This document shows, piece by piece, positions 49,138-62,337 of a DNA stretch of 64,000 bases (within the stretch, counting starts at the first letter, position 1; each line of letters opens with the position of its first letter). Both the position numbers and the translations under genes were made by a program. A model generated the notes under the pieces. It was not told where the DNA came from, ran no database searches, and saw only the letters and a program-made list of their open reading frames with translations. The stretch covers positions 8,640,151 through 8,704,150 of the forward strand of contig NC_135257.1 of NCBI RefSeq assembly GCF_964204865.1, in the 5' to 3' direction. Source of the stretch: Styela clava. Taxonomy: Eukaryota > Chordata > Ascidiacea > Stolidobranchia > Styelidae.

Positions 49138-49469
49138 ATTTTATGAAGTACTAAAAAATCAATGCTTTGAAATACAAAGTTCCCTCTATTAATATTATAG
49201 ATGAATAAAATAGTAATCAATCATATTAAAAGAGCGTTTAAATTCTTCTATGTGTGACGTGATGTATATCTAATAGTACAGCATATTTCTGCCTTGCCAA
49301 CCTTGAATGCAGATGCTATTCCCTCAGTGACTGGTAGTGTGAAAACTCGCAGTAAACAATACCAAGTTGACTGAAAATGTAAACATGTGCGAATAATTTA
49401 CAAAGCATGGTGGTTTTCGACCAACTATTGATGTCCTTATAGCTTCAAGTAACTATATTTCAATATTTA

Positions 49470-49665
49470 CCCCCATGTTGGGGTTGTGGCTAAAGTTTTA
49501 GAGATTGGACTAAATTGGTGTCACAATTGAAAGACGTTAAACCAGTGCCATACACAACACCCAGGGTTAATTAAATTAGGTAACTATTACTAAAATATCG
49601 TAGCTTCTTGCACAGCAGTGGCTGCCTGCACAATGACTTTAGATTGAAATTGTGAAAATGGCTCA
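49470..49665 (+). repeat. SINE-like element (family B)
   Basis: GGGGTTGTGGCTAAAG resembles a box A. It is followed by CCATACACAACACCCAGGG, TTAATTAAATTAGGT and GTGGCTGCCTGCACA. The order matches 5295-5505. It lies between TUBGCP4 and TMEM18. Confidence 0.5.
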
Positions 49666-49787
49666 TGAAAAATAAAAGACTAAAACAGTTATAAAAACTT
49701 TTAGCAATGGATTGTCAGACACTACATCACTAAGCTGGATTTCATAACAAATTGCATTATTGATAACTAAAAACAATAGCAATAATT

Positions 49788-50210
49788 TCATGAATCTTTT
49801 TTCTGCAATGCTTTAGCTGAACTTTTCAATTTCATTTGTTTGACCATTATCATTTCAGAAGCTGTTAAAGTCAACATTCGAACTAATAAAATAATTAGAT
49901 TAATTAGTAACGGAAGAGAATAAACAGCTGATATAAATAATCCAGAAGAATCAAAAAATTGATGATTTGGAGACACCCATTTCCAGTTTCTTGCGGCACT
50001 TTTGTTAATCCATTCAGCAAAATATATTGCAATGCAAAGTATTAGAAAATACAGACACATGATTGTGATTCTTTTCCAAGTGATAATAGTCAGTAGGATG
50101 CAAATGCAGTATATTGTCAATAATATACTGAGAAGTGTAGTTTCTTCAAGCCAGTCGACTGACAAAATTATTTGTGAGAAAATACCAACATCAGATAATT
50201 GAGAACTCAT
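49788..50210 (-). CDS. TMEM18: TMEM18 family membrane protein
   Basis: A single 140-residue frame, the same size as human TMEM18. Hydrophobic segments span roughly residues 26-44, 49-66 and 89-113. Family landmarks are present: the DW pair near residues 19-20 before the first helix, FAEWINKSAARNW after the second, QFFDSSGLFIS at the start of the third, and a Lys-rich C-terminal tail. TMEM18 is a nuclear-envelope/ER membrane protein linked in mammals to body-weight regulation; its molecular role is unsettled. No intron interrupts the frame, unlike vertebrate genes. The ATG at 50208-50210 is followed by MSSQLSDVG with no longer alternative. Confidence 0.93.
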   Translation of the reverse strand: MSSQLSDVGIFSQIILSVDWLEETTLLSILLTIYCICILLTIITWKRITIMCLYFLILCIAIYFAEWINKSAARNWKWVSPNHQFFDSSGLFISAVYSLPLLINLIILLVRMLTLTASEMIMVKQMKLKSSAKALQKKDS

Positions 50211-50601
50211 TTTTGACAGAATATATGTCTTTATGATAATAGCCTATATACCGTATATCTGTAAAGATAGATAGATAATAGACTACAGTAATATATATTT
50301 TTTAAGTCCACCGTGTGAAGTAATTCAAGAAAGTTGCTATAATACCAGAAAACTGCAGGTGAAGTTTGAACATTTTAAGAACTAGTGTGAGCATTATCAT
50401 AATACATTGACATGCAGACCTGAAGGATCAACATACAAACTTGTCTGCTTGTGCACAACAAAACATGCAGACGTTCTGGCATTTTAGGCTAGTTTGCAAA
50501 AAATGAACCTTTCTTCTAATAATTACTGAATTAGCTTTATTTGTATATTTCATTTTAACAGTTTGAGTTTAATGGGTCCTCCAAAAACGAGTACCGGTAT
50601 A

Positions 50602-52620
50602 GGGTCTCATGTACTTTCTTACCTGAATAACTTCTAGTGGGCGTGGCGTAACAATTTTTGGATATATGATTCCTGACCCCTACCTGATGACGTCATCCAA
50701 AAATTACGTCACTGCGACGTCACAATAACGAAATACAGCTTGCCAAAGTATAGCGACGGTCACCCGTAATGGCGCCTACGAGTATGTCAACAAACTCAAT
50801 ACGTCAGCGACCTCTCTCTTATCGGGGTCGTTGTACAGAGCTCAAAAATAAACAAGAATCACAAGCGACTAAATTGTCGCCAAGGAACGTTCACGATATC
50901 CCATTCTGACCAATTTCTGTCCAGCAATAGCTCATGTATCGTGCTACAATCTAAAATAGAGCGTTATACGATACAACTCTAACCAAGGCTTTAGACAAGC
51001 AGAAAATACATGTTATTTTACGCAATGGTTGAAGTTGGGTACCACACACATAAAGACATATTATTTTATGTCCAGCAATAGCTCATGTATTGTGCTACGA
51101 TCTATTAATAGGGTGATATACGATACCGCTCTGAGCTAGGCTTTAGACAAACAGAAAGAACATTTAATTCACGCAATGATTGAGGTTAGGTGCCGCAGAC
51201 ATAAAGACTTGTTATTTAATATCCAGAGACTGATCATGTATTGGGCCACATTTTATTAATAGGACGTGGAACGCTTTCACAAGCAGAAACCGACATATTA
51301 ATTTGCCTTAGCGCAATGGATGTAGTTTCTTACCTCGATAACTTATACTTATCTTAGCGTAACAATTTTTGCATATATCATTCCTGACCCTCACCTGACT
51401 TCGTCATCCAAAAATTACGTCAATGCGATGTCACAATAACGAAATCGAGCTTGCCCAATAATAGCGACCATAATGCAATCGTGATAAATATGCCTGTGTG
51501 TCCGGTATGGGTGTAGTTTCGTACCTCAATAACTTCTAGTTAACTTAGCGTAACAATTTTTGCACGTAATATTCCTGACCCTCACCTGATTTAATCATCA
51601 AAAAATTACGTCAATACGACGTCACAATAACGAAATAGAGCTTGCCTAATAATAGCGACGATTACTGGTAATGCCACCTATGGATGTAGTTTCTTACCTC
51701 AATAACTTATACTTATCTTAGCGTAACAATTATTGCATATATTATTCCTGACCCTCACCTGACTTCATGTTCCAAAAATTACGTCAATGCGACTTTACAA
51801 TAACGAAATAGAGCTTGCCTAATAATAGCGACCATAATGCAATCGTGATAAATACGTCTGTGTGTCCGCTATGGATGTAGTTTCTTACCTCAATAACTTC
51901 TAGTTAACTTAGCGTAACAATTTTTGTATATATGATTCCTGACCCTCACCTGACTTCGTCATCCAAAAATTACGTCACTGCAACGTCACAATCACGAAAT
52001 AACGCTTGCCCAATAATAGCGAAGATTACTAGTAATTCCACCTATGAATGTACCGGTAGTTTCTTACCTCAATAACTTATACTTATCTTAGCGTAACAAT
52101 TTTTGCATATAATATTCCTGACCCTCACCTGACTTCGTCATCCAAAAATTATGTCACTGCGACTTCACAATAACGAAATAGAGCTTACCTAATAATAGCG
52201 ACGTTATTCGTAATGGCACCTATGGATGTAGTTTCTTACCTCAATAACTTCTAGTTAACTTAGCGTAACAGTTTTCGCATATAATATTCCTGACCCCGCC
52301 CTGACTTCGTCATCAAAAAATTACGTCAATGCGAATTCACAATAACGAAATAGAGCTTGCCTAATAATAGCGACCATAATGCAATCGTGTTAAATACGCC
52401 TGTCTGTCCGCTATGGGTGTAGTTTCATACCTCAATACCTTCTATTAGGCTTAGCGTAACAATTTTTGTATATATGATTCCTGACCCTCACCTGACTTCG
52501 TCATCCAAAAATTACGTCACTGCATCCTCCCAATCACGAACTAGAGCTTGCCTAATAATAGCGACGATAATAAAGCCGTAATAATGGCGCTTGCGAGTAC
52601 GCTATGAGTGTATTTTTGTA
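50602..52620 (+). repeat. left arm of the giant element, tandem units
   Basis: The CCTGACC motif recurs near 50671, 51382, 51574, 51747, 51938, 52116, 52288 and 52480. Two unit forms occur: a long one containing CCATAATGCAATCGTG and a short one with a TACTRGTAATNCCACC stretch. Between 50910 and 51330 lies a different tandem repeat with CAGCAATAGCTCATGTAT and TTTAGACAAGCAGAAA. Confidence 0.88.
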
Positions 52621-53844
52621 CCACACAACTAAAGCCTTGTTATTTGATGTCCTTCCGTACGTCATGTATTCGTCCTACCTTTATTCATAAGACGTTAAAC
52701 AATGTTAAGATCCTTCAAATGTTAATACCCCTACAATGTTTCCAGACCTTTTTCATCTTGCGGTTCACTAACAGCGAAATATTAAGAAAAATGTTTTCTG
52801 TTCTCATACCGATCTTTGAACACTCGCTCGCTAAAATTGGTTAACAGAAATTTGACATAGTGGAGGAAGTGGTATAGTATTTGATCTCCAAGTAATTCAG
52901 GGGAAATGTGAAAAAGGATGAAAGAAGACCATATTTATAGGCTCTTCAATTTTCTAACTGTTGAAATTTGGAATGGATTCGACTTCAAGCGCAATCGATA
53001 ATTAAGCATTCGTTCACAATCCTGAGTTAATTTCCAGGATGCATCTCTCATCTATCTGTCGTTACGTTTTAAATAGAACTTATAATCATATTGGATGATT
53101 GTAATGAGCAATGAGCTCAATAGGTAAATTATATGAGTAATTGTCAATTTCGTTTTTAATGTTTATGAAATGATCTATTCAATTTCCTCAGCACAGAAGC
53201 ATCTTCTGACAAACTTCCGAAAAAAGAAAACTTTAAATACAATGATAGCAACGGCTATGTATAGGAACCCAATATGTCTAAACGTTTGTCCTTCGGTAGA
53301 ACGTGGGTGTTCTATAAAATTATAGCGCTTTTCAAAATTGAAATAGGCACCAAACAAAGCCAAATTTTAATCAGAACAAGTAAAATGCCTATGTCATAGT
53401 CGCGCAGAGAAAGGGGAGTAAAATGGAAATCACAAATACAGCACACATTAAAGTAGTGCATAATTATTCACACGTCTGTCTCAAATATTTTCATTGTCCT
53501 TTTTGAGAATCTGAGTACCCTGTGTCAAAAGTCTTCCGAATCCGACTATAGGGATAGAATGTCAAAATCCGTAAAATATTTGCCTTTGTATATGTGGCAC
53601 TACACTCATTGGGGGACCGTAAATTAATATGCCTGTTTCTCATTATCCAAAGTCCATCCAAAGTCTTAGTCCGGCAGATAAGGGGACCTTTTTGGCCCAA
53701 GTTTGATTTCAGACATAAAGTTTTTTTTATTTGTGAGTATTCATCTTGGGGTCATTGCCCATCATTTCTACATGGGTGTGGAGTTTGCAGCCTTGAGCAC
53801 TTTTTTTACGGCTCGATATTTGTATTAGTGTTTTTTGTCAAACC

Positions 53845-53930
53845 TGTGCATCATAATGACGCACAACCTGAACCATAACCTGTTACAATACTATGTTCAG
53901 GTTGTGCGCAATCTTGGTGCACAAACTACG
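53845..53930. repeat. palindromic MITE (copy 3)
   Basis: GACGCACAACCTGAAC on the left faces GTTCAGGTTGTGCGCAATCT then TTGGTGCACAAACT on the right. Inside the giant element. Confidence 0.65.
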
Positions 53931-56225
53931 CAAGCACCAAATTTACTAGGAAATAAAATCGATACCTTCTAGGTATTTGTTGAGCCCAGCTTTGGGTCGC
54001 GACCCATATACAGTGTATGGAAATACTGTCGAAACATACGCGTAAAATAAAGAGTACTATTTCAAAATACCCGTTTTTTGTTGCAATTAACAGTACAAGC
54101 CTGCTAATGTAGTCGCCAGTGGTTCAAGTGGATATACACCCGGTGGAGAACAGTCAATTATTTGTTGGCGAGAATTGTTATGCAGCGGGATGATCACGAC
54201 GACGCAGTGAAAGATAATGATATCACGAGAACAAGAATGAGAAAATTGCTACATTTTATAGAATATCCCTGGGAAAGAATGTAGTTCATTCTTATGTTCC
54301 ATGCCAATGCTTTTCAAACTACCAAAGACTCTCAACACTTTTGCTTCTTCTCTTCTATAAAAATACATTGTTATTATATATTCGCATTTCCATCTGTTTG
54401 TTCGTGCTCCCAGATAACCGATCAGTGGCCTCCAAGGACGACGGGGTTCCCTTTTAAGAAACCCTGTCATAAACTAAAAGAGGCGATCGTGCTTCTCTTG
54501 CCTGTTGTCATGCTGTCCCTGGAATTCAGCTACAACAAAAATTTCACGAAAACGGATTTTTAAATTTTATGATTTTAATAATATTCTCAACAATGAATGA
54601 TATACGGGTGGTAAAATGCCAAGTTATTCCAACAACATGATCATGTTTTGCAATTTACAACCAATATTTTGTATGTAACTTTGTTTGACAGAGCCCCAAG
54701 AGCTCTAACTACAAATATCAAAAATGTGAGGCTAAAATAGTCACACTACAACATTGTCAAATGTGCTGTATTTACGATAGATAACAGGTTTACCAAATAG
54801 AATTACATGTAAAATGGTAAAATAAAGATCAATTCAGCAATATCTACTTGGTGATATTCATCTGTTGATGATTTTATGTGTTTGTTTCGGAAGTTTAATA
54901 ACAGAAGTAATTGTGGTTGTTGGGGATGTTTTAAAAAAGGTTGCATGGAAAAAAGTTTTCACAAAATGTCAAGGTTTGATAGTAGTAGAGAAGTAGAAAA
55001 AATAATCCCATGTTTGTTTTTTCATTTCATAACCACGCCACAGAACTTCCCCGATAAGTATACGCAGCAATTGCGAGAGGCAGAAATGCTAAGATGGGAT
55101 TTCATCGCATTACAAACCAATATTAGCAATTCTTATATATATTCGCGCATTCCCAGCTGAACAGCGTGAAAAAGATTGTACCCATCTACACACTTTAAGA
55201 ACTATGTCAGATGAGCGTCATATTATCGAATATCAGTAAAGGAATAGTGCAAAGGGAAAAGACATATAAGGCGGAACTTTCAGTAGTATGCAATCAAATA
55301 ATCTTATTGTAGAATATATATTTAAAAACATTTCGTCACGCCAACTGCAGTCCGAAACTTTTTGTCTCTGGCTGAGCTTAGATACCAATTGGCACTCATG
55401 TAAACTGGTAAGACTGTAAGAGGCACGCGATGGAGCATATACTAAGAGTATCCTTCCCCCAGCTGTCATTTGAGTGTATTAAAGATTTACTGGCATCACC
55501 GATTTAAGGATGTTGGAAACCAACCCGCAATATTACAAAACTTACTTTCAACACGCGGTTTGAATGAATGAAAAAGCTGAAACTAGTATTCTTTAGAACA
55601 GCATACAAATTCTATGGAATGAAATCATACACAAAAGCTCGTCAAAAACCTATAGCTCAATAATCAAATGGAATTTGATGCATGTGCGCAAAAATGTGCG
55701 CGTTACCACGTATAACCGAAGCACGCAGGAATATGCGTGTGATGTACTAGTATTCAAAACGTTTGACTCAACTATGTTGGCATAACAGGTGCACATCTCG
55801 GTTTCGCATACGCATACCTTCTATCTCCACAAGGATATATTAATTTTGCCAAAGTCAATGCAGCACTGAAAGGTTGCGGTTCTTTCAAAAGAAAACACGT
55901 TACACATCTTTAGATACCAGTGGATGGTATTACATGGCCTTGTTCGGAGTGAAAGACGAGGTGAAATATTTCAATCCAATTCAACTAATAAAATATTTCC
56001 CAAGTTCCTAAGCTTAAACTAGGAAAACGAAATGCCAGATGTAGTTTGAAGAGCGCAATAGAAAGTGGCTAGATGCTGTCGATGGATCTTGGCTTGTATT
56101 AGTGAAATAAACTACCATTTATTCTACTAAAATTGAATTTCTGACATTGTAAGGAGATTCAATGTTACTATGTATGCAAACCTAAACCATGTAGTTATGA
56201 AATAATTGTTTTTAACAAAAAGGCG

Positions 56226-56329
56226 CTCTTGAAGTATTTGTACCAAGATGGCGCACAACCTGAACACTGTATGGTTACCAGGTTAGGGTTCAGATTCAGA
56301 ATGTGCGTCATCTTGGACCGAATACTTTA
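56226..56329. repeat. palindromic MITE (copy 4)
   Basis: GAAGTATTTGTACCAAGATG then GCGCACAACCTGAAC on the left; GTTCAGATTC and ATGTGCGTCATCTTGG then AATACTT on the right. Inside the giant element, just before its right arm. Confidence 0.65.
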
Positions 56330-56569
56330 AATCCACTTGTAAAAAAAAATTGCTCAACATTACTCCACACCCACCTGGGTATCATTATATATGTCATATA
56401 CATTATATCTAAACAATAAAAAAAAACTTTATGTCCCAAAACAATAAGGCCCGATTCTGCCGGACTATCTTATCCAAAATGTATAGTTTACAAAAAACAA
56501 ATTAAAATATAAACCTCACTGATAAATGGTGGCACAATACAAAATACACCCATATAATGTGCACGTAAA

Positions 56570-58704
56570 TTAATATGTCCGTTTTTGCTTGTCTAAAGCC
56601 CTGCTTAGAGTGATATCGCGTAACGCCATATTAATATTGTAGCCCAATACATGATCTATGGCTGGACATAATATAACAAGTCCCTCCTTATGTGTGTGTG
56701 GTAGGGAGGCCGCTGCCCTCACTGAGTTTGTTAACGTAGTCGCAGACGCCATTACGGGTGATCAGCTCTATTTTGTTACTGTGACGTCGCATTGGCGTAA
56801 TTTTTTGAAGACGAAGTCAGGTGAGGGTCAGGAATATTATATGCAAAAATTGTTACGCTAAGTTAACTATAGGTAATTGAGGTACAAAACTACATCCATA
56901 GGTGTCATTACGAATATCGTCGCTATTATTGGGCAAGCTCTATTTCGTTATTGTGAATTCGCATTGACGTAATTTTTGGATGACGAAGTCAGGGCAGGGT
57001 CAGGAATATTATATGCAAAAATTGTTACGCTAAGTTAACTAGAAGTTATTGAGGTAAGAAACTACATCCATCGGTGTCATTACTAGTAATCGTCGCTATT
57101 ATTGGGCAAGCGTTATTTCGTGATTGTGACGTTGCAGTGGCGTAATTTTTGGATGACGAAGTCAGGTTAGGGTCAGGAATGATATATGCAAAAATTGTTA
57201 CGCTAAGTTAACTAGAAGTTATTGAGGTAAGAAACTACACCCATAGCGGACAGACAGGCGTATTTATCACGATTGCATTATGGTCGCTATTATTAGGCAA
57301 GCTCTATTTCGTTATTGTGAATTCGCATTGACGTAATTTTTGGATGACGAAGTCAGGGCAGGGTCAGGAATATTATATGCAAAAATTGTTACGCTAAGTT
57401 AACTAGAAGTTATTGAGGTAAGAAACTACATCCATAGCGGACACACAGACGTATTTATCACGATTGCATTATGGTCGCTATTATTAGGCAAGCTCTATTT
57501 CGTTATTGTGAAGTCGCATTGACGTAATTTTTGGAACATGAAGTCAGGTGAGGGTCAGGAATAATATATGCAATAATTGTTACGCTAAGATAAGTATAAG
57601 TTATTGAGGTAAGAAACTACATCCATAGGTGGCATTACCAGTAATCGTCGCTATTATTAGGCAAGCTCTATTTCGTTATTGTGACGTCGTATTGACGTAA
57701 TTTTTTGATGATTAAATCAGGTGAGGGTCAGGAATATTACGTGCAAAAATTGTTACGCTAAGTTAACTAGAAGTTATTGAGGTACGAAACTACACCCATA
57801 CCGGACACACAGGCATATTTATCACGATTGCATTATGGTCGCTATTATTGGGCAAGCTCGATTTCGTTATTGTGACATCGCATTGACGTAATTTTTGGAT
57901 GACGAAGTCAGGTGAGGGTCAGGAATGATATATGCAAAAATTGTTACGCTAAGATAAGTATAAGTTATCGAGGTAAGAAACTACATCCATTGCGCTAAGG
58001 CAAATTAATATGTCGGTTTCTGCTTGTGAAAGCGTTCCACGTCCTATTAATAAAATGTGGCCCAATACATGATCAGTCTCTGGATATTAAATAACAAGTC
58101 TTTATGTCTGCGGCACCTAACCTCAATCATTGCGTGAATTAAATGTTCTTTCTGTTTGTCTAAAGCCTAGCTCAGAGCGGTATCGTATATCACCCTATTA
58201 ATAGATCGTAGCACAATACATGAGCTATTGCTGGACATAAAATAATATGTCTTTATGTGTGTGGTACCCAACTTCAACCATTGCGTAAAATAACATGTAT
58301 TTTCTGCTTGTCTAAAGCCTTGGTTAGAGTTGTATCGTATAACGCTCTATTTTAGATTGTAGCACGATACATGAGCTATTGCTGGACAGAAATTGGTCAG
58401 AATGGGATATCGTGAACGTTCCTTGGCGACAATTTAGTCGCTTGTGATTCTTGTTTATTTTTGAGCTCTGTACAACGACCCCGATAAGAGAGAGGTCGCT
58501 GACGTATTGAGTTTGTTGACATACTCGTAGGCGCCATTACGGGTGACCGTCGCTATACTTTGGCAAGCTGTATTTCGTTATTGTGACGTCGCAGTGACGT
58601 AATTTTTGGATGACGTCATCAGGTAGGGGTCAGGAATCATATATCCAAAAATTGTTACGCCACGCCCACTAGAAGTTATTCAGGTAAGAAAGTACATGAG
58701 ACCC
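56570..58704 (-). repeat. right arm of the giant element, tandem units inverted
   Basis: Reverse-complement units with GGGTCAGGAAT recur near 56827, 57000, 57172, 57364, 57556, 57727, 57917 and 58628, mirroring the eight units of the left arm. Equivalent landmarks lie at equal distances from each end: CAGCAATAGCTCATGTAT is about 320 bp inside on both sides. The arms stay aligned for at least 1.7 kb and then diverge. Confidence 0.88.
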
Positions 58705-58712
58705 CCGGTATA

Positions 58713-60479
58713 ATGCAGTATTGATAAATGTCGAGATAAACACCACGCAGCATCACTTATCACTATCCCCAGCTATCGACGTCGCTTCTGGCAGTCTGGC
58801 GTTCGACCTAAAACCTCCCTAACGCCATGCATCCATGTCGAGCAATGGTACCGTAAGTCCTGGCCTTTATTCACTCGTTTTGTCTATATTTCTGACAACA
58901 CTCCATTTATTATTACGATGGTTTACAAACTGCAAGAATAATCTGGGCTACAGGCGACACGTTTTTATAGTCATTACAACTTACAAGTTATAAAATAAAC
59001 TAATCAAACATTACTGCATTACAAATTATAAACCTAGACACGTTTGCTAATTACTATTGTTACGTCATAACAGTGTATGCAGTCGTGTGTATTACGCAAG
59101 TTTCAGGGCCTTACAATGCTGGAACCATGTGTTGTACTCAGTGTACTGCGGTATGTTAGTCGTTGGTGTACTGTATACAGTGATTTCCCTACACCCCCCC
59201 CTATAGGGGGTGAACACCCCCCCTAATTTTGAGGTGCGATTCCACACTGAGGGGTTCTAAACCGCAGTCTGCGGGCCAATTACGGCCCGCGTGACGATTT
59301 AAAATGGCCCGCCGAACTTGAGTGAAATAGTTTAACCCTTCATGTGGTACCTTTTGAGTTTTAGATACCGTTTATTGTTACATCATTATCACAGTTTAAG
59401 GACGTTTATTTCGTAACAATTAAATTATTCCGGTATCTTATGTATAGGTATGGGTATTATGATTACACACTGCAGTATTTTAGATATCAGCCATATATTA
59501 AGAAGGCTTAAAGATGTCACAAAACGAAAACTAGGAACTGAAAACAGACGTTTTTTAGATGAATGACAGCGTTTTCATTTCTTTATTGAAAAGAATCAAA
59601 CTTCAGCGATTTGTCTCCTTACAAAATATTTCAGTTCTGAAGGAATACAACATTATGATCAGTTGACGAGCGTATTTCAAAATTTAATTCATACCAAAGT
59701 CAAACAAACATGTTCAAAACAATTAGAAATGTGTAACAAAACAAGCCATAAGTAGCCATTCATACAATGTCAGATGAGCAAGTAACTTCATTAGTCACTA
59801 TCAGTTGCAAATTGCTTTGTTGAAACGTGGTAGTATTTATTTACGGTTGAAAGCCGTGCTTGTTATCTATTCCCCGAGAATTCTATCAGCTAAATATTAT
59901 AATTATTGATTTTATTACATAACAAACTGCGATGCTAGGTGTATCTAAAATCAAGCTTAGAGCCTATTTTGGTGCCTATTTCTCAAAATTTTCTCAGGGC
60001 GCTTAAGCGCGCCCTGAACCCCTGCCGTGTCGTCCCGCACTTTTCCTCGCTCCCCTTTTCTGGCCCTACAATTTCATTCTGCTCTGGATTTTGGCTCGCC
60101 GTCAATCAACTTGGGGCCCCCCCATGTACATCGTTTCTTAAATACATACCATTTTTTTAAGAATACAAATAGCCTAGTTTTATCTCTAATAGCAAATTAT
60201 TTACCACCCCCTAAATTTTGAAACAGCCCCCCTTAAGAGAAAAGCTGGGGAACATACTGACTGTATACGCTTTGGTTAGAATCGTTGTGTGACATATTAC
60301 TAGGACTAAGATGAATGGAAGTTCGAATAAATCGAGTGCAGAAAATTCGTGTCCATGTGTGAGTACGTTCGGTCATTGGTTCAGGGATGCAATTGTATAA
60401 ATGTCCATGTCTGCCAATGACTATGTGTGCGTATGTGCGGGTGCAAGTGTATATTGGTATCAATATCCGTGTGTATGCC
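58713..60479. other. intergenic region with possible hAT end
   Basis: No gene is supported. Near 59255-59330 the sequence GGGGTTCTAAACCGC then TGCGGGCC resembles the GGCCCGC-rich end of the element at 17984-18644, so it may be a lone hAT end. C- and G-runs at 59190-59225 and near 60220-60235 could be partners of another decayed element; I could not pair them convincingly. Confidence 0.4.
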
Positions 60480-60776
60480 GGGGCTGATTTCTGATTACCC
60501 GTCGTGGGATCGCAGGTTCGAATCTCATGCGGGGATGATCATGTGCGAGAGGTTTGCTGGACTCCTCGAAGCCGTAGGGTGGTTCACATAACCGCTGGTC
60601 GGTTACGTCTTGCTCCACCATCAAGTCCATGCTTCCGAAAAAAAATGGGTAACTAATCCCATAGCCAACCTGGACTGGTAACCGGACGACAGGCCGTGGT
60701 TCGCCATATGATTAAGCCTTTTTATCCGCTTTCATCTCCCCCGGGATAAATATGTAAATCCTATCCTATATGTGAA
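60480..60776 (+). repeat. tRNA-derived SINE (family A)
   Basis: A good polymerase III box B, GGTTCGAATC, lies at 60515-60524 and is followed by TCATGCGGGG. The body has AACCGCTGGTCGGTTA, CTGGACTGGTAACCGGACGA and CATATGATTAAGCC, then TCTCCCCCGGGATAAATATG and TAAATCCTATCCT. The same body is present at 41425-41735. Confidence 0.85.
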
Positions 60777-62330
60777 TACAAATTTCCTGGGTGTAAAAGT
60801 ATGCAGGTATAGTGATTAGTTATCACTACACATAGATTGTTTGTAGATTGGTCTGGTTTATGTGTTATAACCCCAGCATTGACCGACGATAGTTTTGTCT
60901 TGCGTTCGTTAACTCGAACTGTCTATCTGTCGATAGCCTTCGGCTGTAGTAAGGAGACGTTTGAAAACACCTTATGAGTTTATTGCAATTCCGACAATAT
61001 ATACAGAAATACAATGTACACACAATTTGATCAAATCTAGTCTGATTAACGCAAAACACATTGCTGAATATATAGCTTTCTACCAAGCAATTAAAATAGA
61101 ATAAAGAAACAGATTTTTACATTAACGATTAAAGAATCACGCGTCATTCCAGTTTCTGGTTAGCTTTCGGTTCACTATAATCAAACATTATTAAAAGTGT
61201 TTTGAAGTTCATTACTAGCAATTAACTTGTTATTGCCAAGTCACCGTGTTCCTGGTCACGAACTTACTCCAATTATGAGATGTAAAAAATTGTTCTCAAG
61301 TGGATAATTTGGTTTTAACAAGATATTTCGAATTTACGTTATTGGAATATTAATGGAAATAAATTTTATTTTTACATGGGATGGCACCGAAAGGCTATTA
61401 AATCTTGAAATTGGATTTTGAGAAATTGATAGTTGCTATAACGGGAATAATTAATTTTGGTTTTCATGAGTTTCTCACGAATTGGGCCAATTTGGTGTAA
61501 TTTTGTAGTTACATAACAACTAATTGGCTACACAGGTACCAATGTCTTGGGTGGAGTTTACGGATGTAACTGTACCAGTAGGTTGGTATAATGAAAACCT
61601 TTCGTTTACCTTTTGGTAATTTCAAAAATAAAACATTACCCCATTAGCTTCGTAGTCTGCTAGTTTCAGTGTACTACAAGTAAATTAAGCAGGAACTCTA
61701 GACTAGACAGTCTTTTGCAGCGGGAGCATAAGGAACACCAATTGCGCACGAGAGTATTTTGCTATCGTCTATATACCTATGGGATCAAAGCCACATTTGG
61801 GCAGGTAGCCTGCACTCACTTTCGTGCAGGCGGTTATACGGTGTACCTTCAGACGTAGTTTCCGGTTGTGCTTCATTTATTATCAACGTAGTAATTACGT
61901 GATCAAAACTAATCATGAGCAATGTGTTACAAACACTGCTAAACATGGGAAAACGTTTAATTATATATATAAAAACCCATTCATAACACTACTACCTGCC
62001 TTTAATATATGTGATATATAAATGCTATGTTATTAGTGAGGCAAGCTCAGATAGTACACGAATATTTAATGGCTGAATGGGTGCTCAACTTAGCGACAGG
62101 TGTTTACGAGTCCATTCTAAAAAAAGCAGGAACAACCAACTAAAATAGAGTGTTTTAGTATATTATTAACACCACAAAACTGATTCTAGACAGCATGGTA
62201 AAATCCATAAATTTCTGTAAGAACACAGAGATCGATTCTTCCCAAATACTTGCATAAATATTGAAAAGGCATTCATGACAGTGGATTTCGGAGTTGTCTG
62301 AGTTTTTGTTGTTTATGACAAGTTTTCGGA
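60777..62330. other. intergenic, no feature recognised
   Basis: A/T-rich DNA with only short open frames. I see no gene, RNA or clear repeat. Confidence 0.4.
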
Positions 62331-62337
62331 GTTTCAT

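Larger units (their letters stand above)
52621..56560. other. non-coding interior of the giant element
   Basis: About 4 kb without a recognisable transposase, reverse transcriptase, helicase or capsid gene; the longest open frames are under 100 codons and look random. It contains two copies of the 100-bp palindromic MITE (53845-53930 and 56226-56329). I see nothing else definable. Confidence 0.6.
50602..58704. mobile_element. 8.1-kb transposon-like element with 2-kb inverted arms and perfect 8-bp TSD
   Basis: Outer ends are GGGTCTCATGTACTTTC on the left and GAAAGTACATGAGACCC on the right. CCGGTATA lies directly outside both (50594-50601 and 58705-58712). The two arms run inward as inverted copies for about 2 kb. 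Each arm has eight copies of a unit containing CCTGACCC and AAAAATTACGTCA, spaced about 172 or 192 bp apart. A second tandem family of about 130 bp follows the outermost unit. The 4-kb middle shows no transposase. Long arms made of tandem repeats recall foldback and some Mutator-type elements, but those usually give 9-bp duplications. I cannot assign a superfamily. Confidence 0.9.

Noticed and set aside
51340..52560. Regular repeats that could suggest a CRISPR array
   Set aside because: The whole 172-192 bp unit is repeated, with no short repeat/unique spacer structure, and the genome is eukaryotic.
54876..55160. 94-codon frame inside the giant element
   Set aside because: No similarity to a transposase or other known protein; expected by chance in 4 kb of A/T-rich DNA.
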